Source: Paenibacillus_I sp035510375
Lineage (GTDB): Bacteria; Bacillota; Bacilli; Paenibacillales; Paenibacillaceae
Direction: 5' to 3' (one strand)
Length of the DNA: 64,000 nt
Assembly: GCF_035510375.1 (NCBI RefSeq)
Contig: NZ_DATKHG010000003.1
Positions 8,099 to 17,422 of the stretch are shown here, in pieces. A program made the position numbers and the translations under genes. The notes under the pieces were generated by a model. It was not told the origin of the DNA, ran no database searches, and saw only the letters and a list, made by a program, of their open reading frames with translations. Position 1 is the first letter of the stretch, and each line of letters opens with the position of its first letter.

Positions 8099-9274
8099 AT
8101 GAAGCACCGCAACAAAAAATGGACTTTGGGCATCCTTTTGTTCCTATCGATCGCACTGGTGATTGCCGGCTGCGGCAAAAGCGGCGGAAACAATGGAGCC
8201 GGCGGCGACAACGCGGCCGAAGGCGCGGCGAACGCGCCGTCTGCCGGCGGAACCGCCGAAGAAACGGCAGAAGCCGGGATGAAAAAACCGAGGGTCGCTT
8301 TCGTTTACATCGGGCCTCCGGGAGACGGCGGTTGGACGTACGAGCATGACAAAGGCCGCAAATACATGGAAGAGCAGCTCGGCATCAAGGCGGACACCGT
8401 CGAGAATGTCCCCGAGAGCGCCGATGCGGAACGCGTCATCACCGAACTGGCGCAGAATCACGACATCGTTTTTACGACAAGCTTCGGTTACATGGATCAG
8501 ACCCTTAATGTGGCGAAAAAGTTCCCGAACGTCAAGTTCATGCACGTCAGCGGCTACAAGACGAACGACAACATGACCACCTACTTCGGCAAAAACTTCG
8601 AAGCAAGCTATCTGAGCGGGATTGCCGCAGGCAAAATGACGAAGACGAACCTTATCGGTTACGTCGGCGCGTTCCCGATCCCGGAACTGATTTATAACAT
8701 CAACGCCTTCATGCTCGGCATTCAGAGCGTCAACCCGGACGCGAAGCTGAGCGTCGTGTGGTCGAACACCTGGTTCGATCCGACGGTCGAGCGCCAGGCG
8801 GCGGTCAGTCTGCTTGACAAAGGCGCGGACGTGCTGCTCGCCTATCAGGACTCGCCGGCAACCCTGCAGGCGGCTGCGGAACGCGGCGCCATGGCGGGGG
8901 GCAACGATTCCGATATGACCCGCTACGCGCCGGAAGCTTATCTGACGAATCCGATCTGGAACTGGGGTCCTTATTATACGAAGGTCGTCCAATCCGTTAT
9001 GGACGGCACGTGGACGAATGAACCGTACAGGGGCTCCATGGCGGACGGCTTGGTCGATATCGCGCCGCTCGGGCCAAGCGTTCCCGATGACGTTAAGCAG
9101 CTCGTCGCCGACAAGAAACAGGAGATTCTCGACGGCAAGCTGGACGTATTCAAAGGCCCGCTCCTTGACCAATCCGGCGCGATCAAGGTGGAAGAAGGCA
9201 AATCGATGTCCATTGACGAGATTCTCGCGATGAATTGGTTCGTAAAAGGCATTGAAGGGACGATTCCGCAATAA
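8099..9274 (+). CDS. BMP family lipoprotein, nucleoside/purine-binding ABC component (NupN-like)
   Basis: 391 residues from ATG 8099, preceded by GGGGAGG. It has a lipoprotein signal with the lipobox LVIAGC (Cys ~22), then a low-complexity Gly/Asn/Ala linker, then the BMP/Med periplasmic-binding fold (VAFVYIGPPGDGGWTYEHD and related blocks). The family binds purine nucleosides for ABC import; B. subtilis NupN takes guanosine. The gene heads nupOPQ homologues and the xanthine dehydrogenase to ureidoglycine genes, so a purine base, nucleoside, or allantoin/urate is the likely ligand. A strong hairpin follows the stop codon and may raise the binding protein's expression above that of the membrane parts. 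Confidence 0.9.
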   Translation: MKHRNKKWTLGILLFLSIALVIAGCGKSGGNNGAGGDNAAEGAANAPSAGGTAEETAEAGMKKPRVAFVYIGPPGDGGWTYEHDKGRKYMEEQLGIKADTVENVPESADAERVITELAQNHDIVFTTSFGYMDQTLNVAKKFPNVKFMHVSGYKTNDNMTTYFGKNFEASYLSGIAAGKMTKTNLIGYVGAFPIPELIYNINAFMLGIQSVNPDAKLSVVWSNTWFDPTVERQAAVSLLDKGADVLLAYQDSPATLQAAAERGAMAGGNDSDMTRYAPEAYLTNPIWNWGPYYTKVVQSVMDGTWTNEPYRGSMADGLVDIAPLGPSVPDDVKQLVADKKQEILDGKLDVFKGPLLDQSGAIKVEEGKSMSIDEILAMNWFVKGIEGTIPQ

Positions 9275-9298
9275 CCGCAGCGTCATACGGACGGACCG

Positions 9299-9324
9299 AC
9301 AAATCCCTTGCCAAAGGGATTTGT
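9299..9324 (+). terminator. intergenic hairpin after binding-protein gene
   Basis: ACAAATCCCTT (9299-9309) and AAGGGATTTGT (9314-9324) form a perfect 11-bp stem with a 4-base loop, followed by TGGTTTTAC. The tail is too weak for an efficient terminator, so partial termination or 3'-end protection of the lipoprotein mRNA is likelier. Confidence 0.6.
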
Positions 9325-9362
9325 TGGTTTTACGCCCCATAACGGAAAAAGGAGGTGGCGAT

Positions 9363-10895
9363 ATGAATGAAGCTTATGCCGTCGAGATGAAGGGGATCGT
9401 CAAGCGATTCGGTTCCGTGCTGGCGAACGACCGTGTCGACTTCCGTGCAAGCGCCGGAGAAATCCACGCGCTGCTCGGCGAGAACGGGGCCGGCAAAAGC
9501 ACGGTGATGTGCATGCTTTCCGGCGTCTACCGGCCGACCGAAGGCGAGATTTGCCTGCACGGCAGGCAAGCGAATATCCGCTCGCCGAAAGATGCGGTGA
9601 AGCTCGGCGTCGGGATGGTATTTCAAAATTTCCGGCTCGTTCAGAACTTGACGGCGGCCGAAAATATCGTTCTCGGCGAGAAATCTTCTTTCTGGCGCGG
9701 TCCGCGATGGATGAAGGCGAAGACGGAAGAAATCCGCGCCGTTTCCGAACGGTTCGGGCTGCCGTTTCCGGTTGACCGGCCGATTTGGCAGCTGTCCGTA
9801 GGCGAGCAGCAGCGCGTCGAGATCGTCAAGACCTTATACCGCGGAGCGGACATTATCATTCTCGACGAGCCGACGTCCGTTCTTACGCCGGGCGAGGCGG
9901 AGCAATTGTTCGCAACGCTGGCGCGGATGAAGTCGGAAGGCAAGACGGTCGTGATCACGACCCACAAGCTGAAGGAAGTCATGGCGGTTTCGGACCGGAT
10001 TTCCGTTATGCGCAAAGGCCGGATGATTGCCGCGATGGCGAAGCGGGAGACGAACGAGCGGGAGCTGGCCCGCCTGATGGTCGGCAAGGAAGCATCGCCG
10101 GTGCGTCCGGCCGCGGCGGGGAGTGCCGGCAAGCCGCTGCTCACGGTGAGCAATCTGGACGTATACGCCGATCGCGGACGCAAGGCGTTGGACGGCCTGA
10201 GCCTGCAGGTGAATGAAGGCGAGATCGTCGGCGTGGCTGGCGTTGCCGGCAACGGGCAAAAGGAGCTCGCCGAGGTGCTGGCAGGCTTGCTGGGCTGGAA
10301 GCGGGGATCCGTTCACTTCGACGGCAAGGAATTCAAGGCGGCGTCGGTAAGGGCGGCGATTGAAGCGGGCATCTCGCATGTGCCGGAAAACCGGATGAAA
10401 AGCGGGCTCGCCGGAAGCCTGGGAGCGGTCGACAACCTGTTGTTCAAATCGTATCGCTCTCCGGAGCGTTCGGCATTCGGCTTCATGCGGACCGCGCGCA
10501 ACCGTGCATGGTCGCAATCGCTGGTCGAGCGGTTCGACGTCAAGACGCCGGGACTCGACACGCCGGTGAGGCAGCTGTCGGGAGGCAACCAGCAGAAGCT
10601 GCTGCTTGCGCGGGAGATCGACCGCGATCCGAAACTGATGGTTGCGGTTCATCCGACGCAAGGGCTGGATGTCGGCGCGGCGGCGGGCGTTCACCGGCTG
10701 CTGACGGAGCTGAGGAACGCGGGCCGGGGCGTGCTGCTCATATCGGAGGATCTCGAAGAGGTGCTGCAGCTGTCGGACCGAATCCTCGTCATTTACGGCG
10801 GAACGATCGCCTTTGAGGCAAAGGGAAGCGAAGCGGATCGCGAGCGGATCGGCATGTATATGGCCGGTTTAAGGGAAGAGGAGGAAGCGGGATGA
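9363..10895 (+). CDS. nucleoside ABC transporter ATP-binding protein (NupO-like)
   Basis: 510 residues from ATG 9363, behind a strong AAAGGAGGTGG. Two ABC domains in tandem. The first is complete: Walker A GENGAGKS, signature LSVGEQQR, Walker B IIILDEPTS. The second has an altered Walker A (GVAGNGQKE), signature LSGGNQQK, and a degenerate Walker B with His-Pro in place of Asp-Glu-Pro (VAVHPTQGLDVG), as in RbsA/NupO-type double ATPases where one site is weak. It powers import with the two permeases downstream. Its last codon overlaps the first permease (ATGA). Confidence 0.92.
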   Translation: MNEAYAVEMKGIVKRFGSVLANDRVDFRASAGEIHALLGENGAGKSTVMCMLSGVYRPTEGEICLHGRQANIRSPKDAVKLGVGMVFQNFRLVQNLTAAENIVLGEKSSFWRGPRWMKAKTEEIRAVSERFGLPFPVDRPIWQLSVGEQQRVEIVKTLYRGADIIILDEPTSVLTPGEAEQLFATLARMKSEGKTVVITTHKLKEVMAVSDRISVMRKGRMIAAMAKRETNERELARLMVGKEASPVRPAAAGSAGKPLLTVSNLDVYADRGRKALDGLSLQVNEGEIVGVAGVAGNGQKELAEVLAGLLGWKRGSVHFDGKEFKAASVRAAIEAGISHVPENRMKSGLAGSLGAVDNLLFKSYRSPERSAFGFMRTARNRAWSQSLVERFDVKTPGLDTPVRQLSGGNQQKLLLAREIDRDPKLMVAVHPTQGLDVGAAAGVHRLLTELRNAGRGVLLISEDLEEVLQLSDRILVIYGGTIAFEAKGSEADRERIGMYMAGLREEEEAG

Positions 10896-12013
10896 ACGAA
10901 CGATCGGCTGCCGCTCCGCTTGCGGCCGGCAAGCCTGCCGCGGCGAGGAAGAAGATGAACCGTTTGCCGTTCCGGCTGGAGATCGATCCCTCCGCTCCGG
11001 ACAGCCCTTGGTGGATGATGATCGCATCCGTGCTGCTCGCACTGGCTGTCTGCGGTATTTTTATCGCGGCGAACGGCATGGATCCTTTTGTTGTTTACAA
11101 AAAAATGCTGACCGGTGCGTTCGGCTCGTCTTTCGGACTTACCGAGACGCTGGTAAAGACGATTCCGCTGCTGCTCGCCGGACTGGGCGTATCGATCGCC
11201 TACCGGATTTCGGTTTGGAACATCGGGGCGGAAGGACAGTTCATCGCGGGCGCCATGGCGACCACAGCGGTTACGATTTATTTTCCCGGCCTGCCCGGGT
11301 ACGCGGCCATTCCGGCCATGCTCGTATCGGGCGTCGCCGCCGGCGGCGTATGGGGATTGCTTACAGCGATTCCGCGAACCTATTTTCAGGTGAATGAGCT
11401 CATTACGTCGCTCATGCTGAACTATGTCGCCCTGCTCGCGCTGGATTACGTCGTATTCGGACCGTGGAAAGATCCGAAGGGCTTCAACTTCCCCGGGACG
11501 CCGATGTTTACCGAAGCGATGTCGCTGCCGGTCCTCGGCAGCACGCGGCTTCATCTCGGACTGGTGTTCGCGTTGGTATCCGTGGCGCTCTACGCATTGC
11601 TTATCCGTTACACGAGATGGGGATATGAGCTGCGCCTGATCGGCGCCAATCCGGAGGCCGCCCGAAATGCGGGCATCCGCATTTCCCGCCACATCCTGAT
11701 CGTCATGCTGATCAGCGGCGGACTGGCCGGACTGGCAGGGATGGCCGAAGTGTCGGGCGTCGCGCACAGGCTCATGTACGGCATTTCGCCGGGGTACGGC
11801 TACACGGCGATCATCGTCGCCTGGCTCGCACGGCTCAATCCGGCCGGCCTGATCGTTTCCTCGTTCCTGTTCGGCGGGTTGATCGTCGGCGGCTACAGCG
11901 TCCAGACGATCGGATTGCCGTCGTCGACCTCGAGCATGCTGCAGGGGGCGATCCTGTTTTTTCTGATCGCCGGCGGCACGCTGGGGAAATTCCGTTTGCG
12001 GCGCAACGGGTGA
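10892..12013 (+). CDS. nucleoside ABC transporter permease 1 (NupP-like)
   Basis: 373 residues, BPD_transp_2 family permease with about nine to ten hydrophobic segments after a charged N-terminal ~45-residue cytoplasmic stretch. The conserved segment VWNIGAEGQFIAGA (around residue 110) is typical of YufP/NupP and other BMP-linked permeases. ATG 10892 overlaps the ATPase stop by four bases, implying translational coupling. It pairs with the smaller permease that starts 19 bp downstream to form the membrane channel. Confidence 0.92.
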   Translation: MNERSAAAPLAAGKPAAARKKMNRLPFRLEIDPSAPDSPWWMMIASVLLALAVCGIFIAANGMDPFVVYKKMLTGAFGSSFGLTETLVKTIPLLLAGLGVSIAYRISVWNIGAEGQFIAGAMATTAVTIYFPGLPGYAAIPAMLVSGVAAGGVWGLLTAIPRTYFQVNELITSLMLNYVALLALDYVVFGPWKDPKGFNFPGTPMFTEAMSLPVLGSTRLHLGLVFALVSVALYALLIRYTRWGYELRLIGANPEAARNAGIRISRHILIVMLISGGLAGLAGMAEVSGVAHRLMYGISPGYGYTAIIVAWLARLNPAGLIVSSFLFGGLIVGGYSVQTIGLPSSTSSMLQGAILFFLIAGGTLGKFRLRRNG

Positions 12014-12032
12014 AAGGAGGCGCGAACCCAAG

Positions 12033-12962
12033 ATGGACTTAGCCATTCAACTGCTCGCGTCCGCCATGGCCTCCGGCACGCCGCTGCTGCTCGCGGCGCT
12101 GGGCGGCATTCTGATCGAGCGCGCCGGCATTGTCCAGCTCGGCGTCGAAGGCATCATGCTGATGGGGGCGGTCGTCGCCTGCCTGACGTTCCTGCAGACC
12201 GGCAGCCTGGCGGCTGCGCTGCTCGCCGTTTTTGCAGTCAGCGCCGTTCTCGGTCTCATTCACGCGTTTCTGACCGTGTCGCTGCGAACGAACCAGATCG
12301 TCAGCGGCCTTGCGATGACGTTGTTCGGGGCCGGCATGAGCGCCTATCTGGGCAAGCCGATCAGCGGCATTCCGATGCCGGGCTCGGTGCCCGAGCTGCA
12401 CTTGCCTTGGCTGGAGCCGCTGCCCGTGATCGGCGGCTTGTTCGCCCATCTGGATCTGTTGACATGGTTCAGCTTCATACTCGTCATCGCGATGCACCTG
12501 TTCATCCACCGGACGTCCTGGGGCCTTCATTTGCGGGCGATCGGCGACAGTCCCGAGGCGGCCGACGTCATGGGCATCCGGGTGCAGGCTTTCCGCTACG
12601 GCTGCGTGACGTTAGGGTCCATGCTCATCGGCCTCGCCGGCGCGGATCTGCTGCTCGTCTTCTCGCCGACGTGGATCGAAGGCATGACGGCCGGCCGCGG
12701 CTGGATCGCGGTCGCGCTCATCATTTTCGCCCGGTGGAATCCGGTGCGCGCCCTGCTGTGCGCTTATTTCTTCGGAATGCTCGATACGCTCGGGTTCCGC
12801 ATCCAGCTCATCGGCAGCGAGATCCCGTCGTATTTTCTGAAAATGATTCCGTATATCGTGACGATTCTCGTCCTGATGTTTCTGGGTTGGCGCAACCGCA
12901 ACAAGCCGTCCGGTGCTCCCGAAGCGCTCGGCGTTCCGTATATTCGCGAACAGAGATTGTAG
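12033..12962 (+). CDS. nucleoside ABC transporter permease 2 (NupQ-like)
   Basis: 309 residues, second BPD_transp_2 permease with eight or nine hydrophobic segments and the family block IERAGIVQLGVEGIMLMGA near the N-terminus. Shorter than permease 1, as NupQ is relative to NupP. ATG 12033 is 19 bp after the previous stop with AAAGGAGG in between. A 48-bp gap with GGAGGGGAGG leads into pucC with no terminator, so transporter and xanthine dehydrogenase genes are probably one transcript. Confidence 0.92.
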   Translation: MDLAIQLLASAMASGTPLLLAALGGILIERAGIVQLGVEGIMLMGAVVACLTFLQTGSLAAALLAVFAVSAVLGLIHAFLTVSLRTNQIVSGLAMTLFGAGMSAYLGKPISGIPMPGSVPELHLPWLEPLPVIGGLFAHLDLLTWFSFILVIAMHLFIHRTSWGLHLRAIGDSPEAADVMGIRVQAFRYGCVTLGSMLIGLAGADLLLVFSPTWIEGMTAGRGWIAVALIIFARWNPVRALLCAYFFGMLDTLGFRIQLIGSEIPSYFLKMIPYIVTILVLMFLGWRNRNKPSGAPEALGVPYIREQRL

Positions 12963-13010
12963 CTTTTTGTCCAATCGTTTACGAGAACCGGAGGGGAGGG
13001 GAGAACGACT

Positions 13011-13991
13011 ATGGATACCGGATTACGGCACACGGTACTCTTGCAGCCTCGCGTTTGGCGGCCGGGCAGTCCGGAGGAGGCGTGGAGCCTGAAGCATACG
13101 TTCGGCACGGACGGCGTATACATCTCGGGCGGCACGCTGCTGCGCACCCAGTGGGAGTCCGGCGCGGCGGCCGTTCCGGCTCACCTTATCGATTTATCCG
13201 CCATCGGCGGCATAAGCGGGATTTCGGCGGCGGCCGGCCATATGACGATCGGCGCTTTGACCTTGCTTGCCGCGCTAAGGAAAGATTCTTCGATCGCCTT
13301 GCATTTTCCGCTGCTGACGGAAGCGGTCCGCTCGATCGCGGCCCCGTCCATCCGCAATTTGGGTACCATCGGCGGCAATGCCGTTTCATCCGCAGGCGAC
13401 GCCATACCGGCGCTGCTCGTATACGGCGCCGAGCTGGCGATGTATGACGGCGGGCGAACAACGGACGTCCCGATCGCCGATTGGCTGACGGACGGCGGCT
13501 CTTGCCCGCCGTCAAACCGGCAGTCGCCCCCGCATCAGTTGCTGCTGCAGATCAAACTGCCTTTCGCGCGTTCCGGCGACAGCGCGAAGGGCGACGGCGG
13601 AAACGGACACCCGTTGCCGCAGCCGGCAAAGCGGTTCGGCGCTTTTCATAAAATCGGCCGACGGGAAGCGTTCACGCCCTCGGTTGTCACAGCCGCAGTT
13701 TCGGGCGGCTTGGCCAAGGACGGACGGATACACGGGCTTCGCATCGCGGCGGGAGGCGGCCAGACCGTCCCGAGGCGGCTCACGGAAGCGGAATCGGTGC
13801 TGGAGGGGAAACGGCCGGAGCCGGATGCTCTGGCGGCGTTGTATGAGGCGGTGCTGGCGCAATACAAACCGTGCGGCGACAGCTTTGCCGACGCGGATTA
13901 CCGCCGGACGACCGCGGCCAATGTCATCGCCGCTTCGCTCTGGCGGGAAGCCGGCGGAGCGCGGGTAGAGGAGGAAGCGTCATGCTGTTGA
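13011..13991 (+). CDS. pucC: xanthine dehydrogenase FAD-binding subunit
   Basis: 326 residues, medium-subunit (CoxM/PucC) fold. The FAD pyrophosphate loop region GTIGGNAVSSAGDAIPAL (about residues 120-137) and the N-terminal ISGGTLLRTQ segment are clear, and the C-terminal CO-dehydrogenase flavoprotein domain ends with DYRRTTAANVIAASLW. It shuttles electrons from the 2Fe-2S subunit to NAD+ or another acceptor. The insertion around residues 165-205 is rich in Pro/Gly. It overlaps pucD by 10 bp. Confidence 0.92.
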   Translation: MDTGLRHTVLLQPRVWRPGSPEEAWSLKHTFGTDGVYISGGTLLRTQWESGAAAVPAHLIDLSAIGGISGISAAAGHMTIGALTLLAALRKDSSIALHFPLLTEAVRSIAAPSIRNLGTIGGNAVSSAGDAIPALLVYGAELAMYDGGRTTDVPIADWLTDGGSCPPSNRQSPPHQLLLQIKLPFARSGDSAKGDGGNGHPLPQPAKRFGAFHKIGRREAFTPSVVTAAVSGGLAKDGRIHGLRIAAGGGQTVPRRLTEAESVLEGKRPEPDALAALYEAVLAQYKPCGDSFADADYRRTTAANVIAASLWREAGGARVEEEASCC

Positions 13992-16372
13992 ACATGCGGG
14001 CAAGCGGCGGACGCTGGCGGATTCGGCCCGACGGGCCGGGAAAAGTAACGGGAAAGCTTGCTTATCTGACCGACATGGCCAGGCCCGATATGCTGATCGG
14101 ACTCGTGCTGCGGAGCCCGCACCCTCACGCCCTTATCGCCGGCATCCGGACCGGGCGGGCGATGCGGCTGCCGGGCGTGCACGCGGTGGTCACCCATCTT
14201 GACATTCCGGGCTTGAACGGGTTCGGCATCGCCCGCCAGGACCAGCCGGTATTCTGCACGGACCGGGTTCGTTATATCGGCGATGCGGTAGCGGCTGTCG
14301 CCGCCGAATCGCTCGAAATCGCCGAGCAGGCGCTGCGGCTGATCGAGGTCGATTACGAGCCGCTGCCGGTCGTGGATAGCCCGGAAAAGGCGCTGTCCGA
14401 AGGGGCGCTGCCGCTGCATCCGCAAGGAAACGTCCTGCATAGCCGGACATACGGGCGGGGCGATGCCGGCGCCGCCTTCGCCGAATGCAAGCACGTCGTG
14501 GAACAGACGTATGTGACGCCCCGCCAAATGCATACCTACATGGAGACCGAGGGCGGGTTGTTCGTGCCGGAAGCCGACGGACGTTTGACCGTATATGCGC
14601 CGACCCAGCACGGGTTCATGGACCGGCTGCAGCTGTCGCGCATATTGGCCGTCCCCGAGACGGCGATTCGGGTCGTCTCCAGCCCGATCGGCGGGTCGTT
14701 CGGCGGCAAGGATGAGCTCAATATCCAGCCGTACGGCGCCCTGCTCGCGGTTCATACCGGCAGGCCCGTCAAAATCCATAACTCCCGCCGGGAATCGGTC
14801 CGAGTGGGACTGAAACGGCACCCGATGACGATCCGGATGAAGACGGGGACCGACGCGGCGGGCAAGCTGCTTGCGCACGAGGCGACTATTGTGGCCGATA
14901 CGGGCGCTTATGCGACGCTCGGCGCGGAAGTGCTCAACTTTGCCGTGGAGCATGTCGTCGGTCCGTACCGGTTCGCCAATATCGATGTAAAAGCTTTATC
15001 CGTCTACACCAACAACGGGATGTCGGGAGAGTTTCGCGGCTTCGGCGGCAATCAGGCGATTTTCGCGCTCGAGGGACAGATGGACCGGCTGGCCGAGCTG
15101 CACGGCATCGACCCGTGGGAATTCCGCCGCCTGAACATGCGGGAGACAGCCGATCCGGGACCTCTCGGCCAGCCGATCGCGCAAACCGACGGCGCCGCGC
15201 AGGTGTGGCAAGCGTTGGCGGATTGCGCACTATGGCGGGAACGGAATACGTTATGCGCCGGAGACGCCATGAGCCGCGGCAATGTCCGCGCGGGAGGCGC
15301 CGCGCAGCCCCCCTGGATTCGAACGGGTGTGGGAGCCGCGTTCATCATGCATGGCGCAGGCCTCGGCGTCGGCATTCCCGACCCGGCCGGCGGGAGGCTG
15401 CAGCTGTCCGCGGACGGGCGGATTGAAGCGTCGTTCGGCTACGAGGAGTTCGGCCAGGGGCTGCTGTCGACGCTGGAGCTGATGCTGATCGAGACGTTCG
15501 ATGCCGATCCGGAGGATCTTCGCATCGTTATCGGGGATACCGATCTTGTGCCGGACAGCGGCTCCAGCACGGCCTCCCGGGCGACAGCCATGATGTGGAG
15601 GTCGATCCGGAACATGCGCTTGCCGTTTACGGACGCACTGCTGGAGGCGGCCGGCAAAGCGTTGGATCGGCCCCCGGAAACGCTGAGACTCGGACCGGGC
15701 GGCATTTACGCAGCGGAAAGCCGGCATCCGGATCCGGCTCCCTGCGCGGATGGGGACGAGGTTGCCGCACCGCGCCGAGACGGGACTCGAGCGGAGCGGC
15801 TGCTCGGTTATGCCGAGCTGGCGGCCTTGGCGGAGAAGCCGATCCGCGCCGAGACGAGCTTTCATTTCCCGACGACGGATCAAACGGCTCCGACCGGCGC
15901 CCATTTTCTGTACACCTATTCGGCGGTTGCGGTGAAGGTCCGGGTCGATACGTTAACCGGCCGCATCCGGGTGGTCGATCAATTTCATGCGGTGGCGGCC
16001 GGGCCGGTCATGAATCCGCAGGGCTTCCTCGGCCAGATCGAAGGCGGCAGCAGCATGGCGCTCGGCTACACCCTCACGGAGGAGGCGCTGATGGAGGGGG
16101 GCCATTATGTCACCCGCAATCTCGACACTTATTTGATTCCGACGGTGGCGGACCAGCGCGGGACGGTATCGGTCCTTCCGATTGAGGAGCTGCCGGAAGG
16201 CGATCCGTACGGTCCCCGCGGCGTCGGCGAAGTCGGCTCCGTCGGATTGGCGCCTGCGATAGCCGCAGCGGTGGCGCAGGCGACGGGGGTTCGCGTGAGC
16301 CGGCTTCCGATCGAGCCCAAGCTGCTGCAGCGGAAGCCGGGATTTCTGGTAAAGGCGGTGAGCGTCGAATGA
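13982..16372 (+). CDS. pucD: xanthine dehydrogenase molybdopterin-binding subunit
   Basis: 796 residues from ATG 13982, with GAGGAGGAAG just upstream inside the end of pucC. Large-subunit XDH fold: an N-terminal a/b-hammerhead (GKVTGKLAYLTDMARPDML), then molybdopterin-domain motifs GGSFGGKDE, FRGFGGNQ (with the Arg that orients substrate in XDH) and near the C-terminus GVGEVGSVGLAPA, whose Glu matches the catalytic base. Oxidises hypoxanthine and xanthine to urate. It overlaps pucE by four bases. About 50 residues longer than B. subtilis PucD, mainly from a charged, Pro-rich insertion near residues 590-610. Confidence 0.94.
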   Translation: MLLNMRASGGRWRIRPDGPGKVTGKLAYLTDMARPDMLIGLVLRSPHPHALIAGIRTGRAMRLPGVHAVVTHLDIPGLNGFGIARQDQPVFCTDRVRYIGDAVAAVAAESLEIAEQALRLIEVDYEPLPVVDSPEKALSEGALPLHPQGNVLHSRTYGRGDAGAAFAECKHVVEQTYVTPRQMHTYMETEGGLFVPEADGRLTVYAPTQHGFMDRLQLSRILAVPETAIRVVSSPIGGSFGGKDELNIQPYGALLAVHTGRPVKIHNSRRESVRVGLKRHPMTIRMKTGTDAAGKLLAHEATIVADTGAYATLGAEVLNFAVEHVVGPYRFANIDVKALSVYTNNGMSGEFRGFGGNQAIFALEGQMDRLAELHGIDPWEFRRLNMRETADPGPLGQPIAQTDGAAQVWQALADCALWRERNTLCAGDAMSRGNVRAGGAAQPPWIRTGVGAAFIMHGAGLGVGIPDPAGGRLQLSADGRIEASFGYEEFGQGLLSTLELMLIETFDADPEDLRIVIGDTDLVPDSGSSTASRATAMMWRSIRNMRLPFTDALLEAAGKALDRPPETLRLGPGGIYAAESRHPDPAPCADGDEVAAPRRDGTRAERLLGYAELAALAEKPIRAETSFHFPTTDQTAPTGAHFLYTYSAVAVKVRVDTLTGRIRVVDQFHAVAAGPVMNPQGFLGQIEGGSSMALGYTLTEEALMEGGHYVTRNLDTYLIPTVADQRGTVSVLPIEELPEGDPYGPRGVGEVGSVGLAPAIAAAVAQATGVRVSRLPIEPKLLQRKPGFLVKAVSVE

Positions 16373-16938
16373 TCGACAAATCGATAATGGCGCCGGAAGC
16401 AGCCAAGCCGCTCACCTTCCGGGTGAACGGGGAGGTCCGGACGCTTCAGGTTCCGCCGGCCAAGCGGCTGCTCTCCATCCTCCGCGACGATCTGCTGCTG
16501 ACCGGGACCAAGCGCTCCTGCGAGATCGGCCGCTGCGGCGCATGCATGGTGCTGATCGACGGCGAGCCGGTCAATGCATGCCTGGCAATGGCGTATCAGT
16601 GCGAGGGGAAACGGATTACGACGATCGAAGGGGTGCAAGGCGCGGAGGAAGGCTCGCTCCACCCGGTTCAGCAGGCCTTTCTCGAGGAAGGCGGCTATCA
16701 ATGCGGGTACTGCACGCCGGGCATGGTCATCTCTGTTGTTGCGCTGCTGAACCGTAATCCGGCCCCCTCGGGCGAGGACATTGAAGAAGCGCTGTCCGGG
16801 AACCTGTGCAGATGCACCGGTTACGGCGGCATTTTAAGGGCAGTCTGCAGGGCCGTCGAGCTGCGGAAGGAGGATGAGGATGTACATGCCGGAATACATG
16901 CCGGAAGCGAAACAGGAGCCGGATCAAGCGCGGAATGA
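16369..16938 (+). CDS. pucE: xanthine dehydrogenase 2Fe-2S subunit
   Basis: 189 residues. Two iron-sulfur motifs are complete: the plant-ferredoxin type C-x4-C-x2-C (CEIGRCGAC, with a further Cys 11 residues on) and the helical CGYCTPGM ... CRCTGYGG pair. Together they carry two [2Fe-2S] clusters passing electrons from molybdenum to FAD. The usual fold ends near residue 165; the last ~22 residues (charged, Gly/Ser-rich) are encoded in DNA that also encodes the start of the next gene, and look like an added tail. ATGA overlap with pucD. Confidence 0.94.
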   Translation: MIDKSIMAPEAAKPLTFRVNGEVRTLQVPPAKRLLSILRDDLLLTGTKRSCEIGRCGACMVLIDGEPVNACLAMAYQCEGKRITTIEGVQGAEEGSLHPVQQAFLEEGGYQCGYCTPGMVISVVALLNRNPAPSGEDIEEALSGNLCRCTGYGGILRAVCRAVELRKEDEDVHAGIHAGSETGAGSSAE

Positions 16939-17422
16939 AGCGGAGCGGGAGCGCCATATTCGTCTTCTCCGCCGGTGTGTGGAGTTGGCCAGGATGGCGC
17001 GGGCGGCAGGCAATACACCGTTCGGGTCGCTGCTCGCCGATGCGGACGGGAACATTTTGCTGGAGCGGGGCAATGTCGAAATAACGGATTCCAACTGCAC
17101 GGGTCACGCGGAAACGACCCTGATGGCAGCCGCGTCGAAACAATTCACCAAAGCGCAGCTGTGGACTTATACACTTTATACGTCTACCGAACCGTGCGCG
17201 ATGTGCGCGGGATCGATCTACTGGGGCAACGTCGGGCGGGTCGTCTACGGCATGAGCGAGAAAAAACTCGCCGAGCTTACGGGAAACGCCGAACAGAATC
17301 CGACGCTGGACCTGCCCTGCCGCGAGGTGTTTGCACGGGGGAGCAAGCCGGTCGTCGTGCTCGGTCCTTTCCCCGAGGTGGAGGACGAAGCGGTCGGCGC
17401 TCATGAGGGGTACTGGTCATGA
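16880..17422 (+). CDS. nucleoside/guanine deaminase, cytidine-deaminase fold (GuaD-like)
   Basis: About 180 residues. Zinc motif HAE (GHAETTLM) and PCAMC (STEPCAMCAGSIYWGN) are the CDA signature; the LARMARAAGNTPFGSLLAD start matches GuaD-type guanine deaminases. ATG 16880 is preferred because AAGGAGG ends at 16873, giving a 6-base spacer; an in-frame ATG at 16874 is too close. The first ~35 residues are a charged extension over the GuaD core and are encoded inside the end of pucE (59-base overlap). It would turn guanine to xanthine, the substrate of the adjacent XDH. TadA-like adenosine deamination cannot be excluded, but context favours guanine. Confidence 0.85.
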   Translation: MYMPEYMPEAKQEPDQARNEAERERHIRLLRRCVELARMARAAGNTPFGSLLADADGNILLERGNVEITDSNCTGHAETTLMAAASKQFTKAQLWTYTLYTSTEPCAMCAGSIYWGNVGRVVYGMSEKKLAELTGNAEQNPTLDLPCREVFARGSKPVVVLGPFPEVEDEAVGAHEGYWS

